Positions 31,845 to 41,324 of a DNA stretch of 64,000 nt are shown here, in pieces. The notes beneath the pieces were generated by a model that was given only the letters and a program-made list of their open reading frames with translations, was not told the DNA's origin and ran no database searches. The translations under genes were made by a program, and so were the position numbers. The stretch covers positions 45,251 to 109,250 of the forward strand of contig JASANG010002617.1 in assembly GCA_030248215.1 (NCBI GenBank), written 5' to 3'. Source of the DNA: Enoplolaimus lenunculus (Eukaryota; Nematoda; Enoplea; Enoplida; Thoracostomopsidae). Numbering within the stretch: position 1 is the stretch's first letter; each line of letters opens with the position of its first letter.

Positions 31845-32891
31845 TAGGCACCAGGGGCTACTCTGCGCAAGTTCAAACTTTAACAACACACTACTAGGCG
31901 GTAGCGTTATATTACGACTTGCTTTAAAAAACATAATACGGAAGTAGGACGGGGCTACAATGCGCAATGCAGAAATACATCGAAACATCGAGCTGTGATT
32001 GGTTAATTTTAAAAATAAAGGTGCGCAAAGTTAAACGACAAAAAGTACAACTTTGCGCGAACGCAGTACAACATTGCGCATTAGCAATCTAAGTAAGCTA
32101 AAAAGCCTTTTTCGAACGGTTTTTTAACAAATCAGTGTTAGCAGGTCATCGCTGACTGTACTACGCAAAAAATTATGCTCACTTTGCACTTCAATTAATA
32201 TATATCTTATAACATTTCCGAAATGTATTAATTCCGTTATGAAAACTTTACTTTCCATTCATTAATTTAAGTTAGCAAAAAATATTTCCATGAAAATTTA
32301 AACGTAATTTTACGGAACTATAGGCGGATCGGCCTTGCACAAAAAATTACTATAATTTCTTTGCGTTACGTGTTTTTTTCGCCCGCACTTAACTTTGCGT
32401 AGTGCAAAAAGCTGGAGAAAAAAATGAAGTTCGTTATAATATGTTAACAGCGCTACTGGTAGACGCAGCCATTTTTACGAGATATGAAGATGTAAGTACG
32501 TGGATTCATTTTCTAAAAAACAGAGTTTTTTCAGTCATTTTTTAATCTGTTTTAGCACATTCATAACTTGGAATTCTTGTTTTTGCGCGAAATAACCCCT
32601 TTGAGGGCAACAATGCGCGTTTTCAAAGAGTAAATAATTCCATACTTATCAGCTCTGATAAGCAAGAAGCGGATAGTTTCTCCAAAATTTTATTGTTAAA
32701 CTGTTTCTTTCCAACAGAACAAACATTTTAAACATAAATTGGTCTAGCTAACAGCGTGCAACATGAAATTGAAAAATGTAACTTGTAACGGCCACCTCCT
32801 AAATTTGGTTCTGCTTGCACCCGACGACAATTGCGAAATATAAAATAGAACACCCACTTTAAGAAATTAGGATCTGTTTGCATCCGGCGAG

Positions 32892-33161
32892 CTAACCAAT
32901 TGCATACCAATCAAATTTTTTAAGTAACGCGTAACGACTTTTCACTGCTGAATTCTCAGCGAACTTCAAACCTTTACCAATAATTGTCTCACTTGGTAGC
33001 ACTGGTCCATAAAAAAGAAACCGGAAATCAACATTCTCAATGTCTTTTTTAACCGGGAACTCAAAAATATTGTCACCTTTATACCGTAGAAACGACATTT
33101 CTATTGTTTTCCCATCATGTGATTCTTTAAGCAATCCGATTAACTTGCCCCAGTAGTACAT
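32892..33161 (-). pseudogene. C-terminal part of a pogo/jerky-like transposase
   Basis: The frame reads MYYWGKLIGLLKESHDGKTI and then EMSFLRYKGDNIFEFPVKKD, ending near KFDWYAIG. A short beta-rich tail with YYxGKI and FxFP motifs is familiar from the ends of pogo- and jerky-type transposase proteins of animals. Between it and the N-terminal ORF there is only about 180 bp with stops, so the roughly 200-residue DDE domain expected between them has been lost. Confidence 0.5.
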
Positions 33162-33338
33162 TTTATCGTAGTATACAGCGCAATATTGGCCTCTGCAGTC
33201 ATCCTTTAGACGCTACTGAATTTCCTCAAGCTGTATGTTTAGCACAGATCTGTTTTCTGACTCGTTTCCTTTATTGTGGCTAAAGTGATCTGGATGGTCA
33301 TTTAACTCTTCATCTTCTTGTTCAATAACTATTTCAAT

Positions 33339-33983
33339 TCAATACACTTCGTTTTGCATGTAGAAAAAGTCTAGCATTATTGATTGATAACAGTACACGT
33401 ATCCAATACATTCAAATCTCTTATTAATTTGAAAACTAAAACAAACCTCCAAGTTGTCCATGTAACTGTTTATAACATCGGCATTTATAAAGCTCCTTGA
33501 AAGCGATAAATTGTTTGCTAATTTCACGCTGAGTTGCGGATTACGATTTAGAAACGCAGAAATCCAGTCTTTGCCTGGTTTATTGTTTAAAAACGTTGAA
33601 ACAGTGACGTCCGCATTGTCCAGAGACTTTTTAACTGCCTCTGCTAAATCGTGTTTTGAAAATGGGAACCCCCAATTTGCACATACTAGCAAATTTGCTG
33701 CTATTCGAGACTCTGTTTCAGGGGTTAGTGCAGTGGGATGTCCAGGAGATGTATCGCCAACTACAATTTCGCCTACAGGAACTCCACGATCCAGATTTTC
33801 ACGATAATATTGAAGCCACTTGCTAATTGTTCGTGCGGGAATACCCGAGCTATCCTCCGCTTTCCGCTCACTGGTATAACCAGGGTCCTTATTATACAAC
33901 TTTATTACTGTCTCTAGTAATTGTTCTTTGCTGTAGTTACGATAATGCCGGGATCCCGGCCTTTTTTTATAATTACGAACCAT
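33339..33983 (-). CDS. pogo/CENP-B-type DNA-binding domain ORF
   Basis: The 214-codon frame starts MVRNYKKRPGSRHYRNYSKE. Residues about 15-60 form a psq-type helix-turn-helix (LLETVIKLY, then GIPARTISKWLQYY). Residues about 75-145 match the CENP-B-type second DNA-binding domain: LLVCANWGFPFSKHDLAEAV, then GKDWISAFLNRNPQLSVK. Such domains bind transposon ends. After NSYMDNLE the sequence turns into FSFQINKR and unlikely coding; the GTTTGT there could be an old intron donor or the deletion edge. The first 160 residues are intact. Confidence 0.8.
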   Translation of the reverse strand: MVRNYKKRPGSRHYRNYSKEQLLETVIKLYNKDPGYTSERKAEDSSGIPARTISKWLQYYRENLDRGVPVGEIVVGDTSPGHPTALTPETESRIAANLLVCANWGFPFSKHDLAEAVKKSLDNADVTVSTFLNNKPGKDWISAFLNRNPQLSVKLANNLSLSRSFINADVINSYMDNLEVCFSFQINKRFECIGYVYCYQSIMLDFFYMQNEVY

Positions 33984-34462
33984 TCTATCTTCTCTAAAAC
34001 GAAAATTACTTTAATTTTATTCAGCAGGGGCTAATTTACGCATGTGCGTAAAGTATACCCAAATAGATAAAAACGGGGGCTAAATTGCGAAATAGAAATA
34101 TAATAGGCAGCCTCCAAAGTTTCCTAGTGTTAACATTAGCAATTAGTAGCACTGCCCATTTTGATTTCGTACACACAAAAAACTGTTGTAAAAATGAATT
34201 CGAATACGTTTTATAACACTTATTAACGCCTACGCATTTTGTTGTCAAAACTATGATGCAGAAATAAAACAGATTTTATCAATGAAACCGGCGCCTAATA
34301 CGCTCAAACCTGCTCATTTATTAAAAAATACGACTTTTAAAATACTATTACACATTTTGCCTAAACTTTACTGTCAATTTTCAATAGTTACACAAGCGCA
34401 AACGGGCAAAAACAACAACTGCGCAATGTTGTACTTGAACGCAAAATAGCCCCTCATGCCTA

Positions 34463-35270
34463 TATCTGTCTGGTACGATGTTTTGGACGTCAAGGCAGCC
34501 CGACGTTGGCATAAGCTGGTCTGGTGCGAACGCAGCGTTAAACATGTTTTTGTCATTTTTAAAACTCCACCATAATTTGGTGTAATATGAGTTCGACAAG
34601 AATTGATAAAGAGCGTCAGGGCACTCAGTTCCAAATGCGGCAAAATCAAAATTAATAACCAAATTTTCTGTGTTGGCTATCTGCAACGTGCGCGCGCGAA
34701 CATTCCAAACTGGTATTGTTGGTTGGACTACCCAATCAGGTCGTAAAACGAACGGCACGACTGCGGATGAAATGCGCATTTAACGGATCTTGGAGATTGG
34801 ACATTGTACGTCGCTGTTTTGCGCTAAAATTGAATCCTTCGATGTCACAACTGTAGATGTTGTTGTTGTTGTTGTTGTTTGGCCCCGCGATCAAGGCTGA
34901 TCGTTGACAGGAGCGATCCTGTCACATGCGCGGAGATGGTGATTGTCTCGTTGCATCGGGGAAGTAGACCACCATTTGGACCTGCGAGGCAGGAGCCGCT
35001 CGACCCACGACAAGGCGGTGATCGATTCGAGCAGCAACTGTAGATGTTGGTGCGTGTGTTGGTCAACAATTGCGTGCACGGTTCCAACATGTCCGGATGT
35101 TCGCAATTGATCACCGACCGCGGTTCGAACAACGATCGACCGAAAAACGGCTTTGCAGGAAACGTATATGCTGCAACACGAGCTGGATGTTTTGGATGCA
35201 ATTCATTGCGCGGGATTCGTTCAACAACGAAACCAGGTCCCTCGTTACGAAATGGATTGTCATCGTCCAT
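34463..35270 (-). pseudogene. 3' module of element A copy 3, MDDDNPF segment
   Basis: The minus strand starts MDDDNPFRNEGPGFVVERIP at about 35270 and continues through YTFPAKPFFGRSLFEPRSVI, PVWNVRARTLQIANTENL and YYTKLWWSFKNDKN. It corresponds to 16487-17028 of copy 2. A short CAA-tailed insertion lies within it and the pogo element bounds it at 34462. No family is recognised. Confidence 0.5.
34863..35034 (-). mobile_element. Short retroposed insertion with (CAA)n tail
   Basis: About 172 bp lie between 15-bp direct repeats CAACTGTAGATGTTG (34848-34862 and 35035-35049). On the minus strand the insert ends in (CAA)n. Long target duplications plus a simple 3' tail mark target-primed reverse transcription, so this is a SINE or the 3' end of a LINE. 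It is GC-richer than its surroundings. It does not match the 3' end of the LINE at 18934-23311 apart from the CAA-rich tail. Confidence 0.75.
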
Positions 35271-35640
35271 AATTATAACGCGTTGGAAGACTAAAGTGAT
35301 ATAACACAGCAAGCGGAAACGACTAGCGTTGACTAGCACTATAAAGCATATAATACTATAGCACTGAAACAAATAGCAAAAGCAACACTTAGTGGGGCAG
35401 CAACACTGGGTTGGTGATTGCCTACCTAAGCCAATTGCTAGCAACTGTGAATAACTAAGTGCACACGTAGTAATAACTATTGCTAGATAGATGCAAACTA
35501 GTAAGCCAGTGTAACATATTATATTGCATACATACATAAACGCAAGCTGTGTATATGGACGAGCGCCTAACCCGCTCCAACAATTTTTGGTAAATTGACA
35601 ATTTTTATGGTTAATGTGTCCCATGCTCACATGCAAACTG
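35270..35640 (-). pseudogene. Membrane-rich opening of the 3' module, copy 3
   Basis: Frames read GHINHKNCQFTKNCWSGLGA, a hydrophobic run FMYVCNIICYTGLLVCIYLA, then a cysteine-rich CCCPTKCCFCYLFQC and a second hydrophobic run. The segment precedes the MDDDNPF start and follows the integrase gene by a short gap. It may encode a membrane protein with one to three spanning helices. No known family. Confidence 0.45.
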
Positions 35641-36918
35641 ATAGTAAATATTGATTTTATTGTTTAGTTTTGATTTGTTGGTTATTTTAAAATAAAGAGT
35701 GGTTATTTGATACTGAAATGATTGTGAAACTGAAATGTGCATAACTGAAACGCAATTAAACTTAGGGCAATGCCATACCGCATGCGGCGGTTCCTCAGTT
35801 AAATTAACACACTCCATATGATACCACTCTAGACAATAATCGCACTGAATCCAAGTCTTATTTAGTCCACGTGCGGCTTCTGCGTTAAAACTGCGTTTGC
35901 ATGTGCCGCATAAAGCATCGATATTATCTGAGGCGTCGCGTTGGCGAGTCCTAAGCTTACGCTCATAGCTGGTGTAATCCTCAGCAGAACCTGAAAACAA
36001 TTTAAATTGTCTTTTATTATACCACTTTGGGGGTCTGCTTGGTGTACCAACAGGTATCAATTTGATGTTTGGATCTTTCACATCGACAACACGATATAAT
36101 CGCTCGAATTCCGGATGGAATTTGTTGGTGATTCGCTTTGGATCGAGTCGTTCGATTTTCTTCATCAATACGAGATCGCCAACCTGAAATTTACGCGTGC
36201 GAGCACGCCTGTCAAAATAATATTTATAATTCATTTGTTCTTGTTCGATGTGATAAGCAGCCTCAGCCCATGCGCGAGTTAATTCCTCAAATAACTGCGA
36301 AGCGTAGGTGTCCTTTGTAACTTTTGTCTGTACCGGATATATTTGGTTTTCATCAGGAATATTGGGATCGCGTCTGTGTACCATAAAATAAGGTGTTTCG
36401 CCTGTTGTTGCATGCGGAATTGTGCGATATGCAAATAATGCAGCGTTAAACAACATATCCCAAGCTGGACCGTACTGTTCGGACAGCGGACGGAGAATGT
36501 GAACTAATGTTTGGTTCCCGCGCTCAACTAAACCGTTTGCCTGATGGTGATAAGGCGCTGAATATGCAATACGCGTTCCGATTTCCGTCAATTCAGATTT
36601 AAATAACTCTGAAATAAACGCTGATCCCTGGTCAGACAATATAATGCGTGGAACGCCATGTCTTGGGATCCACTCATTTATGATGATATTTATTACCGTC
36701 CAGGCAGTTTGATCTGGCGTTGCATACGCTTCTGCCCTTTTTGTGAAATAGTCAACGACACATAGTATGTTTTTATTTCCTGTTGGTGTTTCAGCCAATG
36801 GACCTACAAAATCGATTCCGATCATGTGAAACGGAAAAATCGGCTGAATTGGTTGTAATGGTCCTTTGCGATTTGGACCTTGTCGACATGATCTAAGATC
36901 CATCGTTTTTCGATGCAA
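35640..36918 (-). CDS. Integrase with C-terminal PHD finger, element A copy 3
   Basis: The open frame gives the integrase core, IGIDFVGPLAETPTG and ILSDQGSAFISEL with their Asp residues, and NGLVERGNQTL with the Glu. The C-terminal DNA-binding part follows (KFQVGDLVLMKKIERLDPKR). At about 35775-35925 comes a PHD finger: LCGTC, WIQCDYCLEWYHMEC, VWHC. The HHCC domain seen in copy 2 is not in this frame. Integrase acts in the nucleus to join cDNA to target DNA; the PHD finger may bind modified histones and direct target choice. The frame actually starts within Pol and not at the listed first codon. Confidence 0.85.
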
Positions 36919-36945
36919 TCGATGCCTTCTGGCATTTCTTGTGTT

Positions 36946-37767
36946 TCAAAATACTGAATCAGTTTCTTTAAGTTTATCGTCATGACGCTGTGCGTCGACC
37001 AATTGAGTTTTATCCCATGGTGATACCGTCGAAAAATGTTCCATATAGACATTTAAACCTTGTTGTTGTCGTTGCACGCGATTATTATTATTATTTATAT
37101 TATCATTATTATTTCTAGCAGTTGTGCGTTCTACAGCGTCGATATGAGCGGCTATATATCTACCACGTGCACGAGCAATAGACAAAGCTGATTGTTGAGC
37201 TTTGCTTTCCATATCTAATGGTTCATCATTAATTTCAGACGGTTCATTTGGTAATATTGGTGGTCGCGATAATGCATCAGCGTTTGTGTGATTCAGTCCT
37301 TTTCGATAAACAATTTCATAGTCATATTCTTGTATTCGTAATGCAAATTTGGCCAATCTTGTTGTCAATAAATTGAGTGAACGTCGTTTGTCAAGTATTT
37401 GAACCAAAGCCGAATGATCCGTGATAATTGTTGTATAGTTGCCAAGCAAACATGGACGAAATTGTGTTAGTGCCTTGACAACCGCGAGACACTCTTTTTT
37501 AGTGATCGCATAACGCGTTTCGGCGTCAGTTAATTTACGACTGCCATAGCACAACACACGCTCTCTACCGTCAAGGCTTTTTTGAGCTAATATATAACCT
37601 AATCCAGTATAGCTGGCGTCAGTATATAGAACAAACGGCTTGGTAAAGTCCGGATACGCTAGTATTGGTGCTTCAGTTAGATGTCGTTTTAATGTATCGA
37701 ATGCGTTTTGACAGTCTATAGTCCAGCGTTCTTTTAGTTGGGCTTTCTTCAGCTTACCGTGTGTCAA
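36946..37767 (-). CDS. RNase H and linker of element A copy 3
   Basis: The 273-codon frame begins in the RT connection (CQNAFDTLKRHLTEAPILAY), followed by the RNase H: FVLYTDASYTGLGYIL, RYAITKKECLAVVKAL and TIITDHSALVQIL. It ends with YRKGLNHTNADALSRPP. The active-site Asp, Glu and Asp are visible. The Asn-rich tail (NNNDNINNNNN) leads to integrase. The domain removes the RNA strand during cDNA synthesis. Confidence 0.9.
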   Translation of the reverse strand: MTHGKLKKAQLKERWTIDCQNAFDTLKRHLTEAPILAYPDFTKPFVLYTDASYTGLGYILAQKSLDGRERVLCYGSRKLTDAETRYAITKKECLAVVKALTQFRPCLLGNYTTIITDHSALVQILDKRRSLNLLTTRLAKFALRIQEYDYEIVYRKGLNHTNADALSRPPILPNEPSEINDEPLDMESKAQQSALSIARARGRYIAAHIDAVERTTARNNNDNINNNNNRVQRQQQGLNVYMEHFSTVSPWDKTQLVDAQRHDDKLKETDSVF

Positions 37768-38297
37768 TTGTAAAGTGGACTTGCGATTGTGCTGTAGTCT
37801 TTAATAAATTGACGATAATAGCCAGTGAGACCTAAAAAAGCACGAACATCAGTGACCGTCTTTGGCACTGTACTCTCTAAAATTGCCTTAACCTTTTCAG
37901 GATTTGGCGCTATACCGTCTTCTGATATTTGATGACCTAAAAATAATAATTTCTTTTTCGCAAAGTCACACTTGCTGGGTTTGATCTTAAGACCAGCTTC
38001 ACGTAGTCGCTGAAACACTTGGTTAATGTCATAATAGTGATCCCAGATTGTTGGCGAATATATGATCACGTCGTCAAGATAACACAAACAGAATTCCATG
38101 AGCACACCTGAAAGTGTCATTTGCATCATGCGCTGAAATGTTGCTGGAGCATTGCAATGTCCGAATGGCATCGACGTGAATTCGAACAGACCTTCGTGAC
38201 AGAAGAACGCTGTCTTCTCAATGTCTGCCTCATCCATTGGCACTTGCCAATAGCCAGATCGCAGATCGATAGCTGAGAAATATTTTGCGCCATTCAA
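37764..38297 (-). CDS. Reverse transcriptase palm and thumb, element A copy 3
   Basis: The frame gives FSAIDLRSGYWQVPMDEADI, FTSMPFGHCNAPATFQRMM and the catalytic CYLDDVIIYSP, followed by FLGHQISEDGIAPNPEKVKA and the FLGLTGYYRQFI motif. These are standard Ty3/gypsy RT blocks in order. A family I hAT-like element separates this part from the RT N-terminus upstream. Confidence 0.9.
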   Translation of the reverse strand: MNGAKYFSAIDLRSGYWQVPMDEADIEKTAFFCHEGLFEFTSMPFGHCNAPATFQRMMQMTLSGVLMEFCLCYLDDVIIYSPTIWDHYYDINQVFQRLREAGLKIKPSKCDFAKKKLLFLGHQISEDGIAPNPEKVKAILESTVPKTVTDVRAFLGLTGYYRQFIKDYSTIASPLYN

Positions 38298-38328
38298 CGC
38301 ATCAAGAGTTTCGTCAATGCGTGGTAAT

Positions 38329-38719
38329 CAGGGTGCAACCGGAATTCCGGTTCCGGCAATTTTTCACCTTCCGGTTCCGGTTCCGGTAAATTTTTACCGA
38401 ATTTAAAAATTCCGGTATTATAATTTGGCCGTTTTCTTAACTTTGCTAATTTTTAAGAATCTCTTTTGAAAGCCACTTGTACTACGGATATAAGCCATTG
38501 ATGGTGGATTTCACTTCAGTCGATGATGAAAATCTAAAATACAACAAATAAAATAAATACTTATGTTCGACAAAGGTTATTTCACAAATAATAGAGCAAA
38601 AAATAAGATTAAAATGAAATTTTTGGTGAAATGCATTTTTCATTTTCCGGTTCCGGTTCCGGTAAAATTTTCAAATTCCGGTTCCGGTTCCGGTAAATTG
38701 TAATTCCGGTTGCACCCTG
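38329..38719 (+). mobile_element. hAT-like nonautonomous element, family I, copy in RT
   Basis: 391 bp with the family termini and a perfect 8-bp duplication GTGGTAAT at 38321-38328 and 38720-38727. It splits the RT of element A copy 3. It is the same length as the copies at 14469 and 44409 and nearly the same sequence. Confidence 0.95.
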
Positions 38720-38727
38720 GTGGTAAT

Positions 38728-39125
38728 GGAAACCGATCCTTCTTCGTGATAGCGTTTAGTGGTCGATAATCCATACAGACAGGGTCGGTTCCATCTTTTT
38801 TCTTCGCCAAGACAACCTGAAATGCCCAAGGGCTTTTTGATGGACGAATTACGCCTTGGTCAAGCATTTCTCTGATACTTTTACTGAGTGTTTCACGTTT
38901 TCCAAACGGCACTCGATAGATACGTTGTTGAATTGGTTCATACGGTTCAATATTAATTTTATGCTTAACGTCAAGGCTTGTATGATTAATTTGCTCATTT
39001 GGTTGTGCAAACAAGTCGCGATTGTTGTACAACATGAGCTTTAGCAATTGTCTCTCATATTCGTCGAGATCAGTATCGTCAAAGTTAAGTTTTTCTGGCA
39101 AGTCAACGTCGGATGTTTGTTGCAA
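38728..39125 (-). pseudogene. Reverse transcriptase N-terminal part, element A copy 3
   Basis: The frame reads SLDVKHKINIEPYEPIQQRI, IREMLDQGVIRPSKSPWAF and DYRPLNAITKKDRFPLPP, the classical opening of a gypsy RT. It stops being RT where the hAT-like element begins. One GCCTTGACG word lies at 38969. Confidence 0.85.
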
Positions 39126-39133
39126 CTGATGTT

Positions 39134-39646
39134 TTAATGATTGACAGAAACGAGTGACTTATCATGTCGATTAACATTTGCGATTTCGACAGATGGTTTG
39201 TTATCATTTTGATTGATTTGGTCAACGGTTGTTGACAGTGATTCGACATGCTGTAGTGCTGTTTCGCGGTCGAGAATGACTTCGTTAGCGTCGACGTCTT
39301 CTGACACTCTACGCATGCGCATTAGGCCGTGAAGGCGGCACGGACTATCGCTGACGTTTGTGACAGGTATAAAGAAACTTTGGTCGCTAACCTTAACCAT
39401 CGCACTTGGGGCGATAAACGGATCTTCTCGTTTGCCCATTGGTTCAGGTTCAAACAATAGCTCAGTACCGTTGGGTACATCATGCGGAGTTTTGAATCGA
39501 ACGTATTGTGTTGTGCGTGGAGGTATTTGAACCGGTTGAACGATTTCGCAGACTTGTGCCCACTTAGTTGCGATCTCCGTCTCGGTGTCAAGTGGAGACG
39601 ACCAAGCCCAAGATGGAATGACCTCGTTGCGATAGCGAACGTTCAT
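39134..39646 (-). CDS. Protease-RT linker, element A copy 3
   Basis: The 170-codon frame includes NEVIPSWAWSSPLDTETEIA, YVRFKTPHDVPNGTELLFEP and SDQSFFIPVTNVSDSPCRLH. This beta-rich linker between protease and RT is found in all three pol-containing A copies and in outline in other gypsy elements. It has no catalytic motif. Confidence 0.75.
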   Translation of the reverse strand: MNVRYRNEVIPSWAWSSPLDTETEIATKWAQVCEIVQPVQIPPRTTQYVRFKTPHDVPNGTELLFEPEPMGKREDPFIAPSAMVKVSDQSFFIPVTNVSDSPCRLHGLMRMRRVSEDVDANEVILDRETALQHVESLSTTVDQINQNDNKPSVEIANVNRHDKSLVSVNH

Positions 39647-39747
39647 ATTGAAGTAATCGATTTAACATAGAGAGATAGTGAACCTAAAGATGGTATAGAA
39701 CCATTGTCAGCGAAACCATAGCAATCGATGATGTCCTTAGTGTCAAT

Positions 39748-40446
39748 TTAATGATGTGCGAAACACTGTGTAAACACATCATCACGCATGAGTGTTAATT
39801 CAGCACCTGTGTCAACTAAACCTACAATTGTGTAGTCATCGATCTCAGCCTCAATAAAGAATCTGGACGCTTTACTAGAAAAATGACATATTGCGTCAAC
39901 AGATGTACTAGTATGTGGTTTAAAACCAGCTGGCGTCAAGGCTGCCAAGGCTGGTTGGCCAGTTTTGCGCACACCCCAAGCAGTTGAGATGACTGAAGGT
40001 GTAGCAACTGGTTGTTGTGTCTGAATTGGCTGTTGACGAATGTTGATTTGCGCAGATTCAGTTTGCGCTGCTGTATTGTTGTTATTACTACGTGAAGGCG
40101 TATTTAATAATGGTTGTTGAGCTTGTGGTTGGCTAGTAACGGCAGTAGTTGATGCTGCGACAGGCTTGATAAGTGTCTCCGTTGGTGGTGGACGAACACT
40201 TTGAGCCTGAACTGCGCCGCCATAGTTCGTTTGACTGAAATTTTGGCTTGCAATATTATCGTTGCGGAACCAGCAGTCGCTAGCCGTATGTCCACGCTTC
40301 TTGCAATGAGTGCATGTCGGTATAAGTGGACGTGGCTCATAGTTTGAATCTGGAATTTGGCCACTCGGCGGGCCTGACCTATGTCGAACACGAATATCAC
40401 TTTGTGGCGATGCATGCTGTTGAATGCTACGGAAATTGTAAGACAT
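39748..40446 (-). CDS. Nucleocapsid knuckle and protease, element A copy 3
   Basis: The 232-codon frame holds CTHCKKRGHTASDCW (a CCHC zinc knuckle), then a long Gln/Pro/Thr-rich linker. The protease opens with FIEAEIDDYTIVGLVDTGAE, with the DTG site near 39820. Gag knuckle and protease in one frame fit a Gag-Pol read. The other knuckle (CGKQGHMSYNC-type) is in the neighbouring frame. Confidence 0.8.
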   Translation of the reverse strand: MSYNFRSIQQHASPQSDIRVRHRSGPPSGQIPDSNYEPRPLIPTCTHCKKRGHTASDCWFRNDNIASQNFSQTNYGGAVQAQSVRPPPTETLIKPVAASTTAVTSQPQAQQPLLNTPSRSNNNNTAAQTESAQINIRQQPIQTQQPVATPSVISTAWGVRKTGQPALAALTPAGFKPHTSTSVDAICHFSSKASRFFIEAEIDDYTIVGLVDTGAELTLMRDDVFTQCFAHH

Positions 40447-41324
40447 ATGTCCCTGCTTGCCACAATTTCTGCAGACCAGGTCTGTCTTGCCTGATTTTGT
40501 GTGCTCGACGAATTTCCATTTGTTGTTTTCGCACTGTAATTTTGACGAAAATTCGATTGTTTTGCTGGCTGGCTCTGTTGCTGATTGCGTTGAGGCGAAT
40601 TTTGTTGCTGTTTCTGATTGTAGGCATTGTATTCATTGTTTCGCCGCTGCGAGTTTTGATCGTTTTGCCTGTTATCAAATTTCGACCTCTGCTGGTCGCG
40701 ATCTTGAGATTGCTCATTTCGCAGAGTCAGCATTTGTTCGATTTTTGCAGCACGAATCTTCAAATCATGGAACGATTCGTCAGTGCCAGCAGTCAATTTG
40801 TGGAATATTTGTGCCTTTACGTTGCGGAGGAACGTTGTTCGCAATAATTCGTGCGCTTCTGTGTAGTTGAGGCACTTGTTTTCGATGTATCGAGACCAGT
40901 AACAGAATAACTCTTCAGCGAATGTGTTGACGTCGCTTGTTTGACGTATGCTTTGAAGCTTCGTCAGATGTTCTGGAAACGACGTTGAATGTGAGAAACG
41001 TTGTTCGAAGTATTTGACGACTGAATGATAATCGAGCGCGGTGAATTGACGATGTGGATTCTCGATATATTGCCAATAGTTCTCGGCTGGAGAATCTTCC
41101 TCGATTTTGTTTTTGAACCATTTCCATTTCTCATCGTCGTTTTTGATGTTGTGCTCGTCAAGCTGTCGATTGAATTTTTTGAACCATTTGTTAAAATCTG
41201 TTGAACCATTGTGTGGCTTAATCGACAGTGATTCTTTTGTGGCAGCGTGAACGATAATCGGCGGCATTGGTGCTGGGTATGGATTCGGCACATGCGCCGC
41301 TGCGTTTGTGTTGACATTTGACAC
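40104..41324 (-). CDS. Gag capsid of element A copy 3
   Basis: The 406-codon frame starts MSNVNTNAAAHVPNPYPAPM, a Pro-rich lead, then the capsid-like domain: GSTDFNKWFKKFNRQLDEHN, ALDYHSVVKYFEQRFSHSTS, ELFCYWSRYIENKCLNYTEA and LRNVKAQIFHKLTAGTDESF. This FxxW-type helical pattern is the retrotransposon gag fold that builds the particle. A Gln/Asn-rich tail leads to nucleocapsid. Confidence 0.8.
   Translation of the reverse strand: MSNVNTNAAAHVPNPYPAPMPPIIVHAATKESLSIKPHNGSTDFNKWFKKFNRQLDEHNIKNDDEKWKWFKNKIEEDSPAENYWQYIENPHRQFTALDYHSVVKYFEQRFSHSTSFPEHLTKLQSIRQTSDVNTFAEELFCYWSRYIENKCLNYTEAHELLRTTFLRNVKAQIFHKLTAGTDESFHDLKIRAAKIEQMLTLRNEQSQDRDQQRSKFDNRQNDQNSQRRNNEYNAYNQKQQQNSPQRNQQQSQPAKQSNFRQNYSAKTTNGNSSSTQNQARQTWSAEIVASRDICLTISVAFNSMHRHKVIFVFDIGQARRVAKFQIQTMSHVHLYRHALIARSVDIRLATAGSATIILQAKISVKRTMAAQFRLKVFVHHQRRHLSSLSQHQLLPLLANHKLNNHY

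Larger units (their letters stand above)
31845..34462 (-). mobile_element. pogo-type (Tc1/mariner) transposon, deletion derivative
   Basis: The 2618-bp element starts TAGGCACCAGGGGCTACTCT and ends with the inverse of TAGGCATGAGGGGCTATTTT, flanked on both sides by TA. This fits Tc1/mariner target choice. More GGGGCTA and TTGCGC words near both ends (31956, 34026, 34076) look like subterminal binding sites. Its ORFs show a pogo/CENP-B type DNA-binding part and a C-terminal part but no DDE catalytic domain, so it could move only with help from a relative. It splits the 3' module of element A. Confidence 0.85.

Noticed and set aside
33511-33807. Plus-strand ORF opposite the pogo DNA-binding ORF
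   Set aside because: It is the antisense shadow of a recognisable domain.
37474-37482. GCCTTGACA on the antisense strand of element A
   Set aside because: It matches only 8 of the 9 bases of the GCCTTGACG word, so I do not count it as an antisense copy.
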